The notes: a model not told the origin generated them from the sequence alone. 64,000 bases of DNA from Paenibacillus mangrovi (GCF_022898935.1 NZ_JALIRP010000003.1:372001-436000); one strand, 5' to 3'. Numbered from the stretch's first letter, positions 27,381 to 37,380 are shown. A program made the numbers and translations.

Positions 27381-27590
27381 ATGTTCATAGGAAGGGAACT
27401 GACGTTAGACGTCGTTGAAGATAATCCGAAAATTACGGATCTGCTAAAATCCCATATTGAAAAATATGGGGATAAAGGCATCGTTATTCATGATTTTGAT
27501 CAGGTTCTGGAACAATTCGGAATTTATGAATCAAAATTACATCGTCGCGGACTCGGATTCCGACAAGTTTATGGCAGACTTCTAACCTAA
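27381..27590 (+). pseudogene. Short ORF of unknown function, probably frameshifted
   Basis: The frame gives 69 residues, starting MFIGRELTLDVVEDN, with protein-like composition through VLEQFGIYES. After that it reads KLHRRGLGFRQVYGRLLT, which looks unnatural. Removing one A from the AAAA run near 27534 continues the frame as NYIVADSDSDKFMADF and then a stop, a better acidic ending. This suggests a single-base frameshift, either real or a sequencing error. There is no good ribosome binding site upstream. The ORF lies divergent to the catalase gene and ends at a terminator. I do not recognise a family. Confidence 0.4.
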
Positions 27591-27637
27591 AAAAGACATT
27601 TGCGCCGTTTCAATCAACGGATGCAGATGTCTTTTTT
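27589..27637. terminator. Bidirectional terminator
   Basis: AAAAAAGACATTTGC pairs with GCAGATGTCTTTTTT around a 17-base loop. It ends the leftward histidine kinase operon and the short plus-strand ORF. Confidence 0.85.
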
Positions 27638-27670
27638 CGTCCGAAATATCTTTCGCGGTTGTACGAAAAG

Positions 27671-28774
27671 CTAGGCATGTCTTCGTGGACGCAGGCGCTC
27701 GGGCTGCACAGGAGCTGGACCTGCTGACATAGAGATCGGAAGGCGCACGGTCATCGTCGTGCCGGCGCCCAGCCGGCTGGCCACCGTTACGGATCCCTGA
27801 TGCATTTGCACGATTTTTTGAATAATGGAAAGTCCGAGACCGCTCCCCCCACCCGAGCGGGTTCTTGATTTATCAGCCTTGTAAAAGCGGTCGAAAATAT
27901 GAGCCTGATCCTCTTCCGAAATGCCGATGCCCGAGTCCTCCACCATTACGGTGACCTGACTATCCCCGGCTGCCAGACGAACCTGAATGGATCCCCCACT
28001 TGGCGTAAACTTAATGGCATTATGAAGCAGGTTCACCCACACTTGGCTCAGCAGATCTGAATCCGCCTCAATCGTCACCGGATCCACCTCTGCAGTCATA
28101 TCCAGATCCTTCTCCATCCACTGCGGCTCGCAGGCCAAAATCAGCTTTTGCAGATGCTTGTCGAGCCGCACGGGAACGGGATGGAATGGATGCTGCTCGG
28201 AGTCCAGCGAAGCCAGGCGCAGCATATTTTCCGATAGGTGCGAGAGACGTACGCTTTCCTGCTCGATGATATCGAGATAATGCTCCCGTTCCTCCGCGCT
28301 CAGTTCCTTTTCCTTCAGCACCCGCGCAAAGCCGCTGATAGAAGTCAGCGGGGACTGAATCTCATGGGAAACATCCGAAATAAACTCCTGACGCATGGAT
28401 TCAAGCTTATTCAGATCGGCAGCCATGTCATTGATGCTTTGAATAACTTCGGTAAAATGGTCATCTTCCATCCTATTAACCGGAAGACTTACATTGAAGT
28501 CCCCCCTCGAAATCTGCTTCAAGGCATCGATAACCGACTGGTAAAACTCCAGCTGCCTCTTCCTGCCAAACCTTGACATGATCGAAATGCATATGCCGAA
28601 GATAAAGAATCCAAGTACGGAATTTGCCAGCTGTACGACCAATCCGCTTATGCTCCAGCCGAACCAACGAATCAAATAATACGCAGCCGTCCAGCAAATG
28701 CATAATGCCACCAGAACCACCAGCATAAAAAACGCGACCTTCAGCTTGACCCGGATTCCTTCATGCCTCCTCAT
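27671..28774 (-). CDS. Sensor histidine kinase with two membrane helices and a very short outer loop
   Basis: 367 residues. Helices at about 11-35 and 43-66 are separated by fewer than ten residues, so the sensor has almost no external domain, as in intramembrane-sensing kinases. HAMP-like region 67-125; dimerisation box SHEIQSPLTS with His137; N box LLHNAIKFTP; G boxes DSGIGI and GGSGLGLS. The start overlaps the stop of the response regulator by four bases, so the pair is translationally coupled. It is last in an ABC-permease-regulator-kinase operon, which suggests it senses a drug or envelope stress and controls the transporter. Confidence 0.92.
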   Translation of the reverse strand: MRRHEGIRVKLKVAFFMLVVLVALCICWTAAYYLIRWFGWSISGLVVQLANSVLGFFIFGICISIMSRFGRKRQLEFYQSVIDALKQISRGDFNVSLPVNRMEDDHFTEVIQSINDMAADLNKLESMRQEFISDVSHEIQSPLTSISGFARVLKEKELSAEEREHYLDIIEQESVRLSHLSENMLRLASLDSEQHPFHPVPVRLDKHLQKLILACEPQWMEKDLDMTAEVDPVTIEADSDLLSQVWVNLLHNAIKFTPSGGSIQVRLAAGDSQVTVMVEDSGIGISEEDQAHIFDRFYKADKSRTRSGGGSGLGLSIIQKIVQMHQGSVTVASRLGAGTTMTVRLPISMSAGPAPVQPERLRPRRHA

Positions 28775-29448
28775 GGTGTCATCTCCAGCCTATAGCCAAG
28801 GCCGCGGATCGTCCGGATTTGAAATGCATGTTCTTCCGCCGGAAAACGCTCACGAAGACGCCTGATATGCACATCCACCGTCCGTTCGTCTCCTTCATAA
28901 TCAAAGCCCCAGATCTTCTCAATCAGCTGGTCTCGAGAAAAGGTCTTGCCCAGATAACTTGCCAGCAAAAACAGCAGTTCAAATTCCTTAAGCGGCAGCG
29001 TAACTCCTTCTTCACCGTTATAGCATTCGTAAGTTTTGCGGTTCACCCGCAAGGATCCTATCTGAATCTGCTGGGAGGCCGCAATGCGGTATCTTTTGAG
29101 CAGCGCCTTCACCCTAACGATCAGCTCCGGCGGATCAAAGGGCTTCACCAGATAGTCATCCGTTCCAAGCTCAAAGCCCTTGACCTTATGGATGGTCTCG
29201 CCCTTCGCTGTCAGCATCAGAATAGGCAGATCCTCATAATATTCGGTCAGCTCCTTGCACAGCTGCCATCCGTCCATGCCTGGCATCATCACGTCCAGTA
29301 TAACCAGATCGGCCTGCACCGTTTCCAGTGCCTTTAGAGCCTCATGTCCGTTTTCAGCTTCCGCGGTACTAAAGCCTTCGCTTCTGAGTAGGTGACTGAC
29401 GAGCTCACGGATATGCGGATCATCATCAACTACAAGAATGAGTGGCAT
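28771..29448 (-). CDS. OmpR/PhoB-family response regulator
   Basis: 225 residues. The receiver domain (1-120) has the acidic pocket VVDDD at 6-10 and the phospho-acceptor Asp52 in ILDVMMPGMDG. The C-terminal winged helix (130-225) carries EFELLFLLASYLGKTFSRDQL and ERTVDVHIRRLRERF. It is the partner of the overlapping kinase gene. An 11-bp direct repeat ahead of the first gene of this operon is the form of site such regulators bind, so autoregulation is likely. Confidence 0.94.
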   Translation of the reverse strand: MPLILVVDDDPHIRELVSHLLRSEGFSTAEAENGHEALKALETVQADLVILDVMMPGMDGWQLCKELTEYYEDLPILMLTAKGETIHKVKGFELGTDDYLVKPFDPPELIVRVKALLKRYRIAASQQIQIGSLRVNRKTYECYNGEEGVTLPLKEFELLFLLASYLGKTFSRDQLIEKIWGFDYEGDERTVDVHIRRLRERFPAEEHAFQIRTIRGLGYRLEMTP

Positions 29449-29489
29449 CGATAGCCGGCTCCTTTCATTATAAAATCTGTGAGATGATT

Positions 29490-30284
29490 TTAGCGGTTTC
29501 GTTCCGATCTTGTAAACATCAACGTGCCGACAATGGTGAACACCAAGAAGAATCCGGCCATAACCGCAAGGTCCGTCAGCGGATTATACAGAACAATTTT
29601 ACTGTACATGTCGGTTCCCGAGTAAAAGACGCTCCGCGCCAAATCGATACAGTACGTCATCGGCATGATGTGTGCCAAAAAACCGAGTAGTCCGGTCGAA
29701 TGCTGAATCGGAGTCATCGCGCCGGAAAGGAACATTTGCGGCATCACCAGCAGCATCGAGCCGATATCTGCCGTTTTACTGTCCTGCACAAATCCGATAA
29801 AAAAAATACCAAGCGAGCCACCGACCAGACAAAACAGTGGGGTAATCAGGAACAGGTACACGATATGCATGCCACCAAGCGGAATCTGCATAATCAGTGC
29901 GACCAACACAATGCCGATAAGCCCCACGAGGCTTGTAAAGCTGGATCCGATCATTTTCCCAATAATGATAGAATACCGGGAGATTGGAGATACATACAGC
30001 TCTTGCGTCATATTCTGGTTGCGTTCCTCTATGAGGGAGCTCATGCCGGTGATTAGCCCTGTAAAAATACTGTTGACGATCATGCCGATCATCATGAACT
30101 GCAAGTAATTAAATCCCAGTCCCCCCGCCATATTCTGCGATAGGCTGCCGCCCATGATGCCAATGAAGATGATCGGAAATACGATGCTGACGATCATCAG
30201 TACCGGATTTTTAATACCTTTCGTGATTTCCCTGGCCGCTATGGCCAGCATGGCGTTGCCCTCTCTTTGTGCGGTGGTAATCAT
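29490..30284 (-). CDS. ABC-2 type transporter permease
   Basis: 264 residues with six hydrophobic segments. It begins IAAREITKGIKNPVLMIVSIVFPIIF and contains the ABC-2 signature region near PQMFLSGAMTPIQ and PMTYCIDLARSVFY, as in daunorubicin- or polyketide-resistance (DrrB-like) permeases. Its start overlaps the stop of the ATPase gene by four bases. With the ATPase it forms an exporter, likely for an amphiphilic drug or lipid. It is followed 42 bp later by the response regulator. Confidence 0.92.
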   Translation of the reverse strand: MITTAQREGNAMLAIAAREITKGIKNPVLMIVSIVFPIIFIGIMGGSLSQNMAGGLGFNYLQFMMIGMIVNSIFTGLITGMSSLIEERNQNMTQELYVSPISRYSIIIGKMIGSSFTSLVGLIGIVLVALIMQIPLGGMHIVYLFLITPLFCLVGGSLGIFFIGFVQDSKTADIGSMLLVMPQMFLSGAMTPIQHSTGLLGFLAHIMPMTYCIDLARSVFYSGTDMYSKIVLYNPLTDLAVMAGFFLVFTIVGTLMFTRSERNR

Positions 30285-31237
30285 AGACTCACTCCCCTTT
30301 CACTCTGTTCGACCAGTCTTAAATAAGCTTCCTCCAAAGTAGGCTGATGAATATCAAGCCGTGTCAGGGGTGTGTGCAGCTGAGAAAGCAGATGCTGCGG
30401 CGTTTTATCGGAATAAACCACCTTCAGGCTGCCGTTCTCCTCCGTATACGTGGCTCGCATAGCGTCCAGCTCTTCCTTCAATGCAGCTTCGTCTTCTCCG
30501 CGTAGCAGCATCGTCTTGTCGCCGAGCAGCTTATGTTTGATTTCGTCCGGCGTTCCCAGAATCGCTACTTTGCCTTGGGTAATCATGCAGACACGATCCG
30601 CCTCTTCAGCCTCTTCCAAATAGTGCGTCGTAAGAAAAATAGTCATGTTTTCTTCCTTGCGGATTTTTTGCAGGTATGTCCAGAGCGACTGGCGAGCGGA
30701 AGCGTCCAATCCCTGTGTCGGTTCGTCTAGAAACAGAATCTGCGGGTTATGCATCAGACTGCGCATGATTTCTAGCTTGCGTCTCATGCCCCCTGAAAAG
30801 CCCTTCACCTTTTTGAACAGATTCTCGTGGATTCCGACAACCTGCGACAGCTCCTCAATGCGCTGTTTGTAGGCGGCCGGCATCATACTGTAGAACGGAC
30901 GATAAGCATATACTCCGTAAATGCTGACATGCAATCTGATATTTTCCTCTGCCGTCAGATCGAGATCAAGGCTTGGATTCTGAAAAATGATCCCTACATT
31001 CCGGCGTACCTTGGATGCCTCCTTTTCCACATCATAACCTGCTATCATCACTTCGCCATCCGTTTTCGAAAGGGTGGTGGTCAAAATGGAAATCGTCGTC
31101 GTTTTTCCGGCACCGTTGGGTCCCAAAAAAGCGAAAAACTCTCCCTTACCAACCTCGAAACTGACGCCATCTACTGCTGGACGGGCTCCCTGTTTATATT
31201 GCTTTCTTAAATTTTCCACACGGATCATCGGTTCCAT
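30281..31237 (-). CDS. ABC transporter ATP-binding protein, DrrA type
   Basis: 318 residues. Complete nucleotide-binding domain: Walker A GPNGAGKTT, Q-loop FQNPSLD, signature FSGGMRRK, Walker B ILFLDEPT and the switch His in TTHYLEEAEEADR. A ~80-residue C-terminal extension is typical of DrrA/CcmA-like drug-export ATPases. It is the first gene of a four-gene leftward operon (ATPase, permease, regulator, kinase). The 11-bp direct repeat at 31304-31325 lies ~70 bp upstream of the start. Confidence 0.94.
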   Translation of the reverse strand: MEPMIRVENLRKQYKQGARPAVDGVSFEVGKGEFFAFLGPNGAGKTTTISILTTTLSKTDGEVMIAGYDVEKEASKVRRNVGIIFQNPSLDLDLTAEENIRLHVSIYGVYAYRPFYSMMPAAYKQRIEELSQVVGIHENLFKKVKGFSGGMRRKLEIMRSLMHNPQILFLDEPTQGLDASARQSLWTYLQKIRKEENMTIFLTTHYLEEAEEADRVCMITQGKVAILGTPDEIKHKLLGDKTMLLRGEDEAALKEELDAMRATYTEENGSLKVVYSDKTPQHLLSQLHTPLTRLDIHQPTLEEAYLRLVEQSERGVSL

Positions 31238-31303
31238 TTATTTTACTCCTCCTTCAGCTGCTACACAGGATCAATCCTTTTAACGGAACTTAGATTAATC
31301 TGC

Positions 31304-31325
31304 AAATATGAACTGAATATGAACT
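31304..31325 (-). promoter_or_regulatory. 11-bp tandem direct repeat, likely response-regulator operator
   Basis: On the minus strand AGTTCATATTC is followed immediately by AGTTCATATTT (10 of 11 identical). One repeat per DNA turn is the usual layout of OmpR/PhoB-type binding sites. TTGCAG, a possible -35 box, overlaps the end of the second copy, with TAAAAG 17 bases on as a weak -10. The site fits activation by the regulator encoded at 28771. Confidence 0.6.
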
Positions 31326-31386
31326 TGGAGGAAAGATAGAGCCTATTGGGTATGGTGTAATAATTTCTTTATAATTAAACTTTATC

Positions 31387-31414
31387 TTGAATCGCTTCCA
31401 AATTATTGTATGAT
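31387..31414 (+). promoter_or_regulatory. Promoter of the heterodimeric ABC exporter
   Basis: TTGAAT (31387-31392) and TATGAT (31409-31414) with a 16-base spacer form a plausible SigA promoter about 105 bp before the ATG at 31519. Confidence 0.5.
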
Positions 31415-31518
31415 GGATATTATTTGCATCTGGTCAATTAAACGGGTTGCGTCCAGATCGCGATAAATATGAAGCTTTAAATACATACTTGTTTGGTTTT
31501 GGGATTGGGGGTTTTCAC

Positions 31519-33264
31519 ATGCAACAACCTAACAAGCCATCGATGTCATGGCTCCTCAGGTATCTGCGTCCGGTCAAAGGCCGGCTGCTCATTCTGCTCA
31601 TTCTGCTGCTCGCTTCCACCGCGGCCCAGCTCGTGAATCCGCAGATTATCCAGCGCTTCATCGATACGGCTGCAGAGAACGGCATCGTCTCCAAATTGCT
31701 GGTGCTGGCCGGAATTTACCTAGTATTTGCCGTCTTCAACCAGCTCCTGACGGTAGCGATTAGTTATCTCGGAAATGACGTATCCTGGCGCACCACGAAT
31801 CAGCTCCGCGGCGATCTCTTGAAGCACTGTCTCCGCCTGGATATGCGGTTTCACAATCTAAAAACGCCCGGCGAAATGATTGAGCGAATCGATGGCGACG
31901 TAACGAACATGTCGAACTTTTTCGCCATGTTCATCATCAAAGTCATCGGCAGCTTTGTCCTTCTAGCCGGTATTCTGGGCTTTATGTTCACCATTAATTG
32001 GCCGATTGCTACGGTGATGACCGTATTTACGCTCGCCTCCATCGGCGCCATGGTATTCATCCGTGATCTTGGTGTTAAGTCCTCCAAAGACGAACGCGGC
32101 GCAAGCGCGGCTCTGTTCGGCTTCATCGAGGAACGGATCGCAGGAATCGAAGATGTTCAGGCCAACGGCAATGTGCCGTATGTCATGAACCGTTTCTACC
32201 GTGCGATGCGAAACGTGTTCCTGAAAGGACGCAAGGCCTGGATGCTGCGCGTTATTCCATGGAATACGACTGTCGTTTTCTTTGCAATCGCTGTCACGGC
32301 CGTACTGCTGCTCGGCGTTCATTATTATTTGACCAGCCAAATCACGCTGGGGACGCTTTATCTGATCTATCAATACACGCAGATGCTGAACGATCCGATC
32401 GAGCAGCTCGGCGATCAGGTACAGGAATTTCAGAAGGCCAAATCCGGCATGATGCGCTCCCAGGAACTGCTCGCAAACCGCAGTGAAATCGTAGATGGAA
32501 ACGAAACGGTACTGCCGGAGGGGGCGCTTGGTCTAGAGTTCGATCATGTGAACTTTAGCTACAATCCGGATAAGCCGGTGCTGCATGACATTACGTTCAT
32601 GGTCCGCCCTGGCGAAAGACTGGGCATCATCGGACGCACCGGCAGCGGCAAATCCAGCCTCAGCCGCGTCCTGCTCCGGCTTTACAATATCAACAGCGGC
32701 GTCATCCGCGTCGGAGGAACGGACATCCAGGATTTAAAGCTTGAGGCCTTGTACCGCCGGGTAGGCATGGTAACGCAGGATGTGCAACTGTTTGACGGCA
32801 CGCTCCGCGATAATCTTACGCTGTTTGACGGCAGCATTTCGGACGATTATATCCTCGAAACGACCGGACGACTCGGGCTGAAGCAGTGGATCGATTCGCT
32901 GCCTGAAGGCCTGAATACGCATCTGAAGGCAGGCGGCGCCTCCCTCTCCGCTGGCGAGGCCCAGCTGTTTGCTCTGACGCGCGTATTCCTGACCCAGCCA
33001 AGTCTGGTGATCCTCGATGAACCATCATCGCGCCTCGATGCGGCTACCGAAGCCATGCTGCAGTCCGCCGTAGACCAGCTCATGATGAAATGCACAGGCA
33101 TTGTCATCGCACACCGGCTCTCTACGCTGGAGCAGGTCGATCACATTATGGTGCTTGGAGATGGGAAAATTCTTGAATTTGGCGAGAGGGAGGTACTGGC
33201 TAAAACCCCTTCCTCCCATTACGCTCAGCTTCTGATTACAGGCAGAGAGGAGGATTTGGCATGA
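31519..33264 (+). CDS. ABC exporter half-transporter, subunit 1 (consensus Walker B)
   Basis: 581 residues from the ATG at 31519, which has GGGGG seven bases upstream; the frame is open further up but from a TTG without a site. Six membrane helices (about 20-300) are followed by a nucleotide-binding domain: Walker [10 protein letters not shown], Walker B VILDEPSS with the catalytic Glu, H-loop AHRLS. The signature is LSAGEAQ instead of LSGGQ. The stop overlaps the next gene's start by four bases. Together the two make a heterodimeric multidrug-type exporter with one consensus and one weakened ATP site. Confidence 0.92.
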   Translation: MQQPNKPSMSWLLRYLRPVKGRLLILLILLLASTAAQLVNPQIIQRFIDTAAENGIVSKLLVLAGIYLVFAVFNQLLTVAISYLGNDVSWRTTNQLRGDLLKHCLRLDMRFHNLKTPGEMIERIDGDVTNMSNFFAMFIIKVIGSFVLLAGILGFMFTINWPIATVMTVFTLASIGAMVFIRDLGVKSSKDERGASAALFGFIEERIAGIEDVQANGNVPYVMNRFYRAMRNVFLKGRKAWMLRVIPWNTTVVFFAIAVTAVLLLGVHYYLTSQITLGTLYLIYQYTQMLNDPIEQLGDQVQEFQKAKSGMMRSQELLANRSEIVDGNETVLPEGALGLEFDHVNFSYNPDKPVLHDITFMVRPGERLGIIGRTGSGKSSLSRVLLRLYNINSGVIRVGGTDIQDLKLEALYRRVGMVTQDVQLFDGTLRDNLTLFDGSISDDYILETTGRLGLKQWIDSLPEGLNTHLKAGGASLSAGEAQLFALTRVFLTQPSLVILDEPSSRLDAATEAMLQSAVDQLMMKCTGIVIAHRLSTLEQVDHIMVLGDGKILEFGEREVLAKTPSSHYAQLLITGREEDLA

Positions 33265-35060
33265 CCGTATCCCGATTTATACAACTCCTGTTTACTTATA
33301 ACATATCGCTTTTTATCGTGAACGGCCTGCTCTGGTGCTTGTTCCACTCCATGCCGCTGCTCCTTGGGCTTGGTATGAATTGGTTCTTTGACAGAGTAGC
33401 GGCGAGCCAGTCGCATAACTATTTGTGGCTCGCTGTCCCTTTGATTTTTATCGCACTCGTAAGGGTATCGCGGGTAGGCGTCTTTTTCTGGGCGTTTTTC
33501 AAATGGGTCACTTACATTTACGATATCCAGGCCATTCTGCGCACCAATATGCTCAAAGGCATTATGCGCTGGCCTGGCCGCAATCTTCCTGCTTCCTCGG
33601 GGGAAGCGGTCAGCCGGTTCCGCGAGGACGTGGATGAGGTCGTCGAATACGTGGAATCCTGGGTCGATTTCTGGGGACGGTTCGCTTTTGCTGTGATCTC
33701 TCTGGTCATCATGGCAAAGATCAATTGGCAGATCACCCTGGTTGCTCTTCTTCCGATGGTCGCAGTGACGCTGCTGAACAATCTTTCGGGCAACCGCGCA
33801 AGACGCTACGGCCAGCAAAACCGTGAAGCGACAGGGCGCATCACCAGCTTTATCGCCGAATCCTTCGGCGCCGTGCAGTCGCTTAAACTGGGTCAGGCCG
33901 AAGAGCATGTCCATAAGCGGTTTGTGCAGCTGAACGAATCCCGCCGACAAGCGGCACTGAAGGACAATTTGTTCAAGCAGTGGATGCGTTCACTCAACCA
34001 GCATGTGTTAAGTATCTGTACCGGTATCATTCTGCTAATGTGCGCCTCGGAGATGAAGGCAGGCCATTTTACTGTTGGCAACTTTGCTCTCTTCACTTCG
34101 TATCTGACGAATATCGGCTTCAGCATTTCGATGTTCGGATATATGGTGTTCCAGCATAAGCGCTTAAAAGTATCCCTCGACCGGATGAGCATCCTCTTCC
34201 GTCCCGGCGAACAGGACCGCATCATGGAGTTCAGCGAAACCCATCTTTACGGGGAACCACCAGAGCCGCCGGTCATCCGGAAAGATCCCAAAGAGCAGCT
34301 TCAAACGCTTGAAGCCAAAGGGCTCTCCTACTCCTATCCGAATTCTGAAAATGGAATTTCCGATGTGAGCTTTGCGCTGGAACGCGGCAAATTCTTAGTC
34401 ATTACCGGTCGGATTGGCTCCGGCAAGTCCACGCTGGTGCGGGCGCTGCTCGGACTGCTTCCGATTTCGGACGGATCTGTGCACTGGAACGGCAGCAAGG
34501 TGGATCCAGCGTCATTCCTCATTCCGCCAAGAGCGGCCTATACGCCGCAGGTACCGCGGCTGTTCAGCGATACGCTCCGGGAAAACATCATTCAGGGGAG
34601 TCCAGCTGATGATGATGCACTCGCAAGGGCGATTCGTTTGGCTGTCATGGAGAAAGATATTGAGGATCTGGAGAAAGGCCTCGACACCTTTGTAGGCCCA
34701 AGAGGGGTTATGCTGTCAGGCGGTCAGATTCAGCGCGCCGCCACGGCGCGGATGATGATGACGGAGTCGGATCTGTTCATCTTCGACGATCTGTCGAGCG
34801 CACTGGATGTGGAAACGGAAAAACAGCTCTGGGAACGGCTTTTCGAAGAGCGGGATGTCACCTGTATCGCCGTATCCCACCGCAAAGCGGCACTGGCGCA
34901 AGCCGATCATATCATCGTGATGAAGGACGGCCGCATTGAGGCGGAAGGCACCTTGTCCGATCTGCTTGCGACCAGCTCCGAGATGCAGCTGCTGTGGCAG
35001 GGTGAGGCATCCGAGGAGAAGGATTCGGCTCCTGAGGAAAGTCTTATTAAGGCCACTTAA
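33261..35060 (+). CDS. ABC exporter half-transporter, subunit 2 (degenerate Walker B)
   Basis: 599 residues: six membrane helices, then a nucleotide-binding domain with Walker [10 protein letters not shown], canonical signature LSGGQIQR and H-loop SHRKA. Walker B ends FIFDDLSS, with Asp in place of the catalytic Glu. This is the same substitution known from the degenerate site of heterodimeric exporters such as TM287/288. That site pairs with subunit 1's odd LSAGE signature, so both defects fall in one site. It is coupled to subunit 1 and followed by a strong bidirectional terminator. Substrate unknown. Confidence 0.92.
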   Translation: MTVSRFIQLLFTYNISLFIVNGLLWCLFHSMPLLLGLGMNWFFDRVAASQSHNYLWLAVPLIFIALVRVSRVGVFFWAFFKWVTYIYDIQAILRTNMLKGIMRWPGRNLPASSGEAVSRFREDVDEVVEYVESWVDFWGRFAFAVISLVIMAKINWQITLVALLPMVAVTLLNNLSGNRARRYGQQNREATGRITSFIAESFGAVQSLKLGQAEEHVHKRFVQLNESRRQAALKDNLFKQWMRSLNQHVLSICTGIILLMCASEMKAGHFTVGNFALFTSYLTNIGFSISMFGYMVFQHKRLKVSLDRMSILFRPGEQDRIMEFSETHLYGEPPEPPVIRKDPKEQLQTLEAKGLSYSYPNSENGISDVSFALERGKFLVITGRIGSGKSTLVRALLGLLPISDGSVHWNGSKVDPASFLIPPRAAYTPQVPRLFSDTLRENIIQGSPADDDALARAIRLAVMEKDIEDLEKGLDTFVGPRGVMLSGGQIQRAATARMMMTESDLFIFDDLSSALDVETEKQLWERLFEERDVTCIAVSHRKAALAQADHIIVMKDGRIEAEGTLSDLLATSSEMQLLWQGEASEEKDSAPEESLIKAT

Positions 35061-35130
35061 AATACTGCAATAACCAAAGGCATAGCGTGTTTCGAAGCCC
35101 ATACCGTAACACGAAAATAAGCGAAATAAA

Positions 35131-35175
35131 CGAAACCCACCGTCAGGCTATCAGGCCTATTTACGGTGGGTTTCG
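35131..35175. terminator. Bidirectional terminator between convergent genes
   Basis: CGAAACCCACCGT pairs with ACGGTGGGTTTCG over a ~19-base loop. It sits between the ABC exporter and the leftward secreted-protein gene. Confidence 0.8.
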
Positions 35176-35184
35176 CTTGTGTGT

Positions 35185-36108
35185 CTACAGAACAGAACTC
35201 AGCTTGGCATAGGACAGCGTCTTTTTGACATAGCTCGAATTGCTATAATACTTTGCTCCCGACTCGAAGTTGATGTACAGATTGCCGTTTATGATCGCAA
35301 GATCCTCGGACATATTCGGAATCTTCATCGTTTTCTTCAGCTTGGGTGAAGCAGCCTTCGTATAGATATAGAGGTATCCCGGATTATTCCGTCCGTATGA
35401 TGCAGAGAAAATCAGGTTGCTGCCGGTGACGGCAACCCCTTGAACCTTGGCCGGCGTTTTGTAAGTGGCGATCGGGCTGGCCGAAGGATTTTCGGAGCTG
35501 TTCAGGTCGTAGCGGTACAAGTAGGAGCTGTTCTTCTCATCGAACTTGCCGACGTACAAGTCTCCATCTGCCACTGTCGCGTAGGAGGAAGCCTTGAGCT
35601 TGTAGCCTTTGTTCAATTTCAGATGGCTGTTGTTCTTGGCGGCCGACACATCGCTCAGCTTATAGCGCAGCATGTTGTATTGTGTATCAGCAGTACTTGC
35701 TGAGGAGGCGATCCAGAGGTAGCTCTTGGATACACCCATGCCGCCTACATGGCCACTGTGAGAGATGCCTCCGGATTGCTTCTCGTCCGACAGGTATACA
35801 TTCTTGACGAACTTACCGCTCCCTGCGTCCACGACGGCGATCAGGCTGTCCTTCACGAGGGAATCATTGCTTTTATTATGGTAGTAATAAGAGATCAGAA
35901 TCCAGTTCTTGGCCGGATAATACGTCATCCCTTGCGGTACATAGTGTGTATCCAGATTAGGGATCGTTGGCCCTTTCTTGAACACCTTGTGATACGCGGC
36001 AAAAGGATCCGAAGCCGCGGCGGCTTGGCCGGGCAGCGCACCCAGCAACGAAGCGCCTGCAATAATAACGGCGGATATGATCGTAATAAGCTTGCGAAGC
36101 AGCGACAT
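35185..36108 (-). CDS. Secreted protein, probably a beta-propeller
   Basis: 307 residues with a signal peptide (MSLLRKLITIISAVIIAG, cleavage after GQAAA). The mature part has repeated four-strand units with motifs such as HYVPQGMTYYP, LIAVVDAGSGKFVKNV, YLWIASS, GDLYVGKFD and NLIFSASYGR, as in secreted propeller or NHL-like proteins. No catalytic motif or anchor is visible. GGAGGTG lies upstream of the ATG. The gene is divergent from the PadR operon. Function unknown. Confidence 0.8.
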   Translation of the reverse strand: MSLLRKLITIISAVIIAGASLLGALPGQAAAASDPFAAYHKVFKKGPTIPNLDTHYVPQGMTYYPAKNWILISYYYHNKSNDSLVKDSLIAVVDAGSGKFVKNVYLSDEKQSGGISHSGHVGGMGVSKSYLWIASSASTADTQYNMLRYKLSDVSAAKNNSHLKLNKGYKLKASSYATVADGDLYVGKFDEKNSSYLYRYDLNSSENPSASPIATYKTPAKVQGVAVTGSNLIFSASYGRNNPGYLYIYTKAASPKLKKTMKIPNMSEDLAIINGNLYINFESGAKYYSNSSYVKKTLSYAKLSSVL

Positions 36109-36302
36109 AGCTATAGCTGCACCTCCTAAGTATGATTCCTAACAGAGTTATAGATAAGACCTTTTCATCATATGCGGTAGCGCGGATCAGAAGAAGAGAA
36201 TAATTCCCTATTTTTAGGTGAATAAAGTTCTATTTCCCAAAATAAGAGAGACACCACGTTAGCATATATCGGCAAGACGAAACCCTTGTTTTAAGTATTA
36301 CA

Positions 36303-36331
36303 TTGTCATACATAGTAATATGTGATACATT
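36303..36331 (+). promoter_or_regulatory. Promoter with built-in operator of the PadR operon
   Basis: TTGTCA (36303-36308) and TACATT (36326-36331) are 17 bases apart. The spacer holds the inverted repeat ACATA-GTAA-TATGT (36310-36323). PadR repressors bind ATGT/ACAT dyads over promoters, so autorepression by the next gene's product is likely. Confidence 0.55.
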
Positions 36332-36352
36332 ATATTCACGAGGTGAAAGCGA

Positions 36353-36703
36353 GTGGGAGAAAGCAGCATCAGCAGTGACCTGATCCGAGGCCATATTGAT
36401 TCGATTATCCTCCGCATTTTGTGTGAGGGCGACAATTATGGCTATGAAATCATCAAATCCATATCTAAATACAGCCAAGGCCAATACGAGCTTAAGGAGC
36501 CTTCGCTTTATACCAGTCTGAAGAGGCTGGAATCCCAAGGATACATTACATCCTACTGGGGGGACGAAAGCCAGGGTGGCCGCCGGAAATACTATACGGT
36601 TACACCTCAGGGAATAGACGCATACCATAACAGCGTTGAGGCTTGGAAAATCGCTAAAAGGCTGATTGATCAGCTGATTGAATCCAGGGAGGAATCGAAT
36701 TGA
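36353..36703 (+). CDS. PadR-family transcriptional regulator
   Basis: 116 residues from a GTG with GAGGTG seven bases upstream. Winged-helix domain: GHIDSIILRILCEGDNYGYEIIKSI is the family's helix-turn-helix start, ELKEPSLYTSLKRLESQGYITSYW the recognition helix, and GGRRKYYTVTPQG the wing. A short C-terminal helix ends the protein, as in the small PadR type. It overlaps the next gene by four bases (TTGA) and likely represses its own operon. Confidence 0.93.
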   Translation: MGESSISSDLIRGHIDSIILRILCEGDNYGYEIIKSISKYSQGQYELKEPSLYTSLKRLESQGYITSYWGDESQGGRRKYYTVTPQGIDAYHNSVEAWKIAKRLIDQLIESREESN

Positions 36704-37380
36704 GTCCGTTACAGGAGCACGTGGAAAGTTTATTCGCGGGATATAAGCCTACCCGGCAGGTGCGGGAATTAAAAGCTGAAATCCTGAGCAATCTGGAGGC
36801 CAAGGTTGCAGATCTGACCACAGAGGGGATGGAATACGATCTGGCTGTGGAAGTGGCCAAAGCTAATATAACGAGCGTCAAGGGATTAGTTGAGGAACAA
36901 GCCTCCTATGACGTTGCTAAATATCGGACTGAACTGCTGCAGACAGCCCTGCTGTACTTCCTGATCGCCTGGATCGTCACGATTCCAATGCAGCTCTTCC
37001 GGGTTGCGGAGAATCTCAGTCTTCTGCTCCCTCTCATCGCAGTTGTACTTGGCATCATTTACATAATTGTCCGCGGTTCTGCTACCGGGGCCGATTCTAA
37101 GACAGCAAGTTTTGATTATACATCCGGAGTATATAAGCGTAACCTGGCGTGGATTATTTGGGGGATTTTCGTAATGGCGATGACGATGTCCACGACGGCG
37201 ATTCATATGGGCAGCAATATTTGGTTCGGCAGGCCGCTGCATATTTCGGGGCCCTACCAATTTGGCGTGCTTGCAGCGAATTATGTATGGCCGCTCGTCA
37301 CTATTGTGATTCCGCTGCTCTTTAATGCCTCTCTCCGGCTGAAAATGAAACATGAGGCAGGTGAAAACCATGTGGACTAA
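36700..37380 (+). CDS. Membrane protein with permease prefix domain 1, PadR-linked
   Basis: 226 residues from a TTG inside the PadR stop, with AGGGAGG upstream. Residues 1-68 form the soluble helical 'permease prefix' domain (HVESLFAGYKPTRQVRELKAEILSNLEAKV). Four membrane helices follow at about 88-108, 116-134, 158-180 and 195-215. Such proteins are usually encoded beside PadR regulators and are thought to respond to envelope or drug stress; the mechanism is unknown. It overlaps the third gene of the operon by 11 bases. Confidence 0.85.
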   Translation: MSPLQEHVESLFAGYKPTRQVRELKAEILSNLEAKVADLTTEGMEYDLAVEVAKANITSVKGLVEEQASYDVAKYRTELLQTALLYFLIAWIVTIPMQLFRVAENLSLLLPLIAVVLGIIYIIVRGSATGADSKTASFDYTSGVYKRNLAWIIWGIFVMAMTMSTTAIHMGSNIWFGRPLHISGPYQFGVLAANYVWPLVTIVIPLLFNASLRLKMKHEAGENHVD

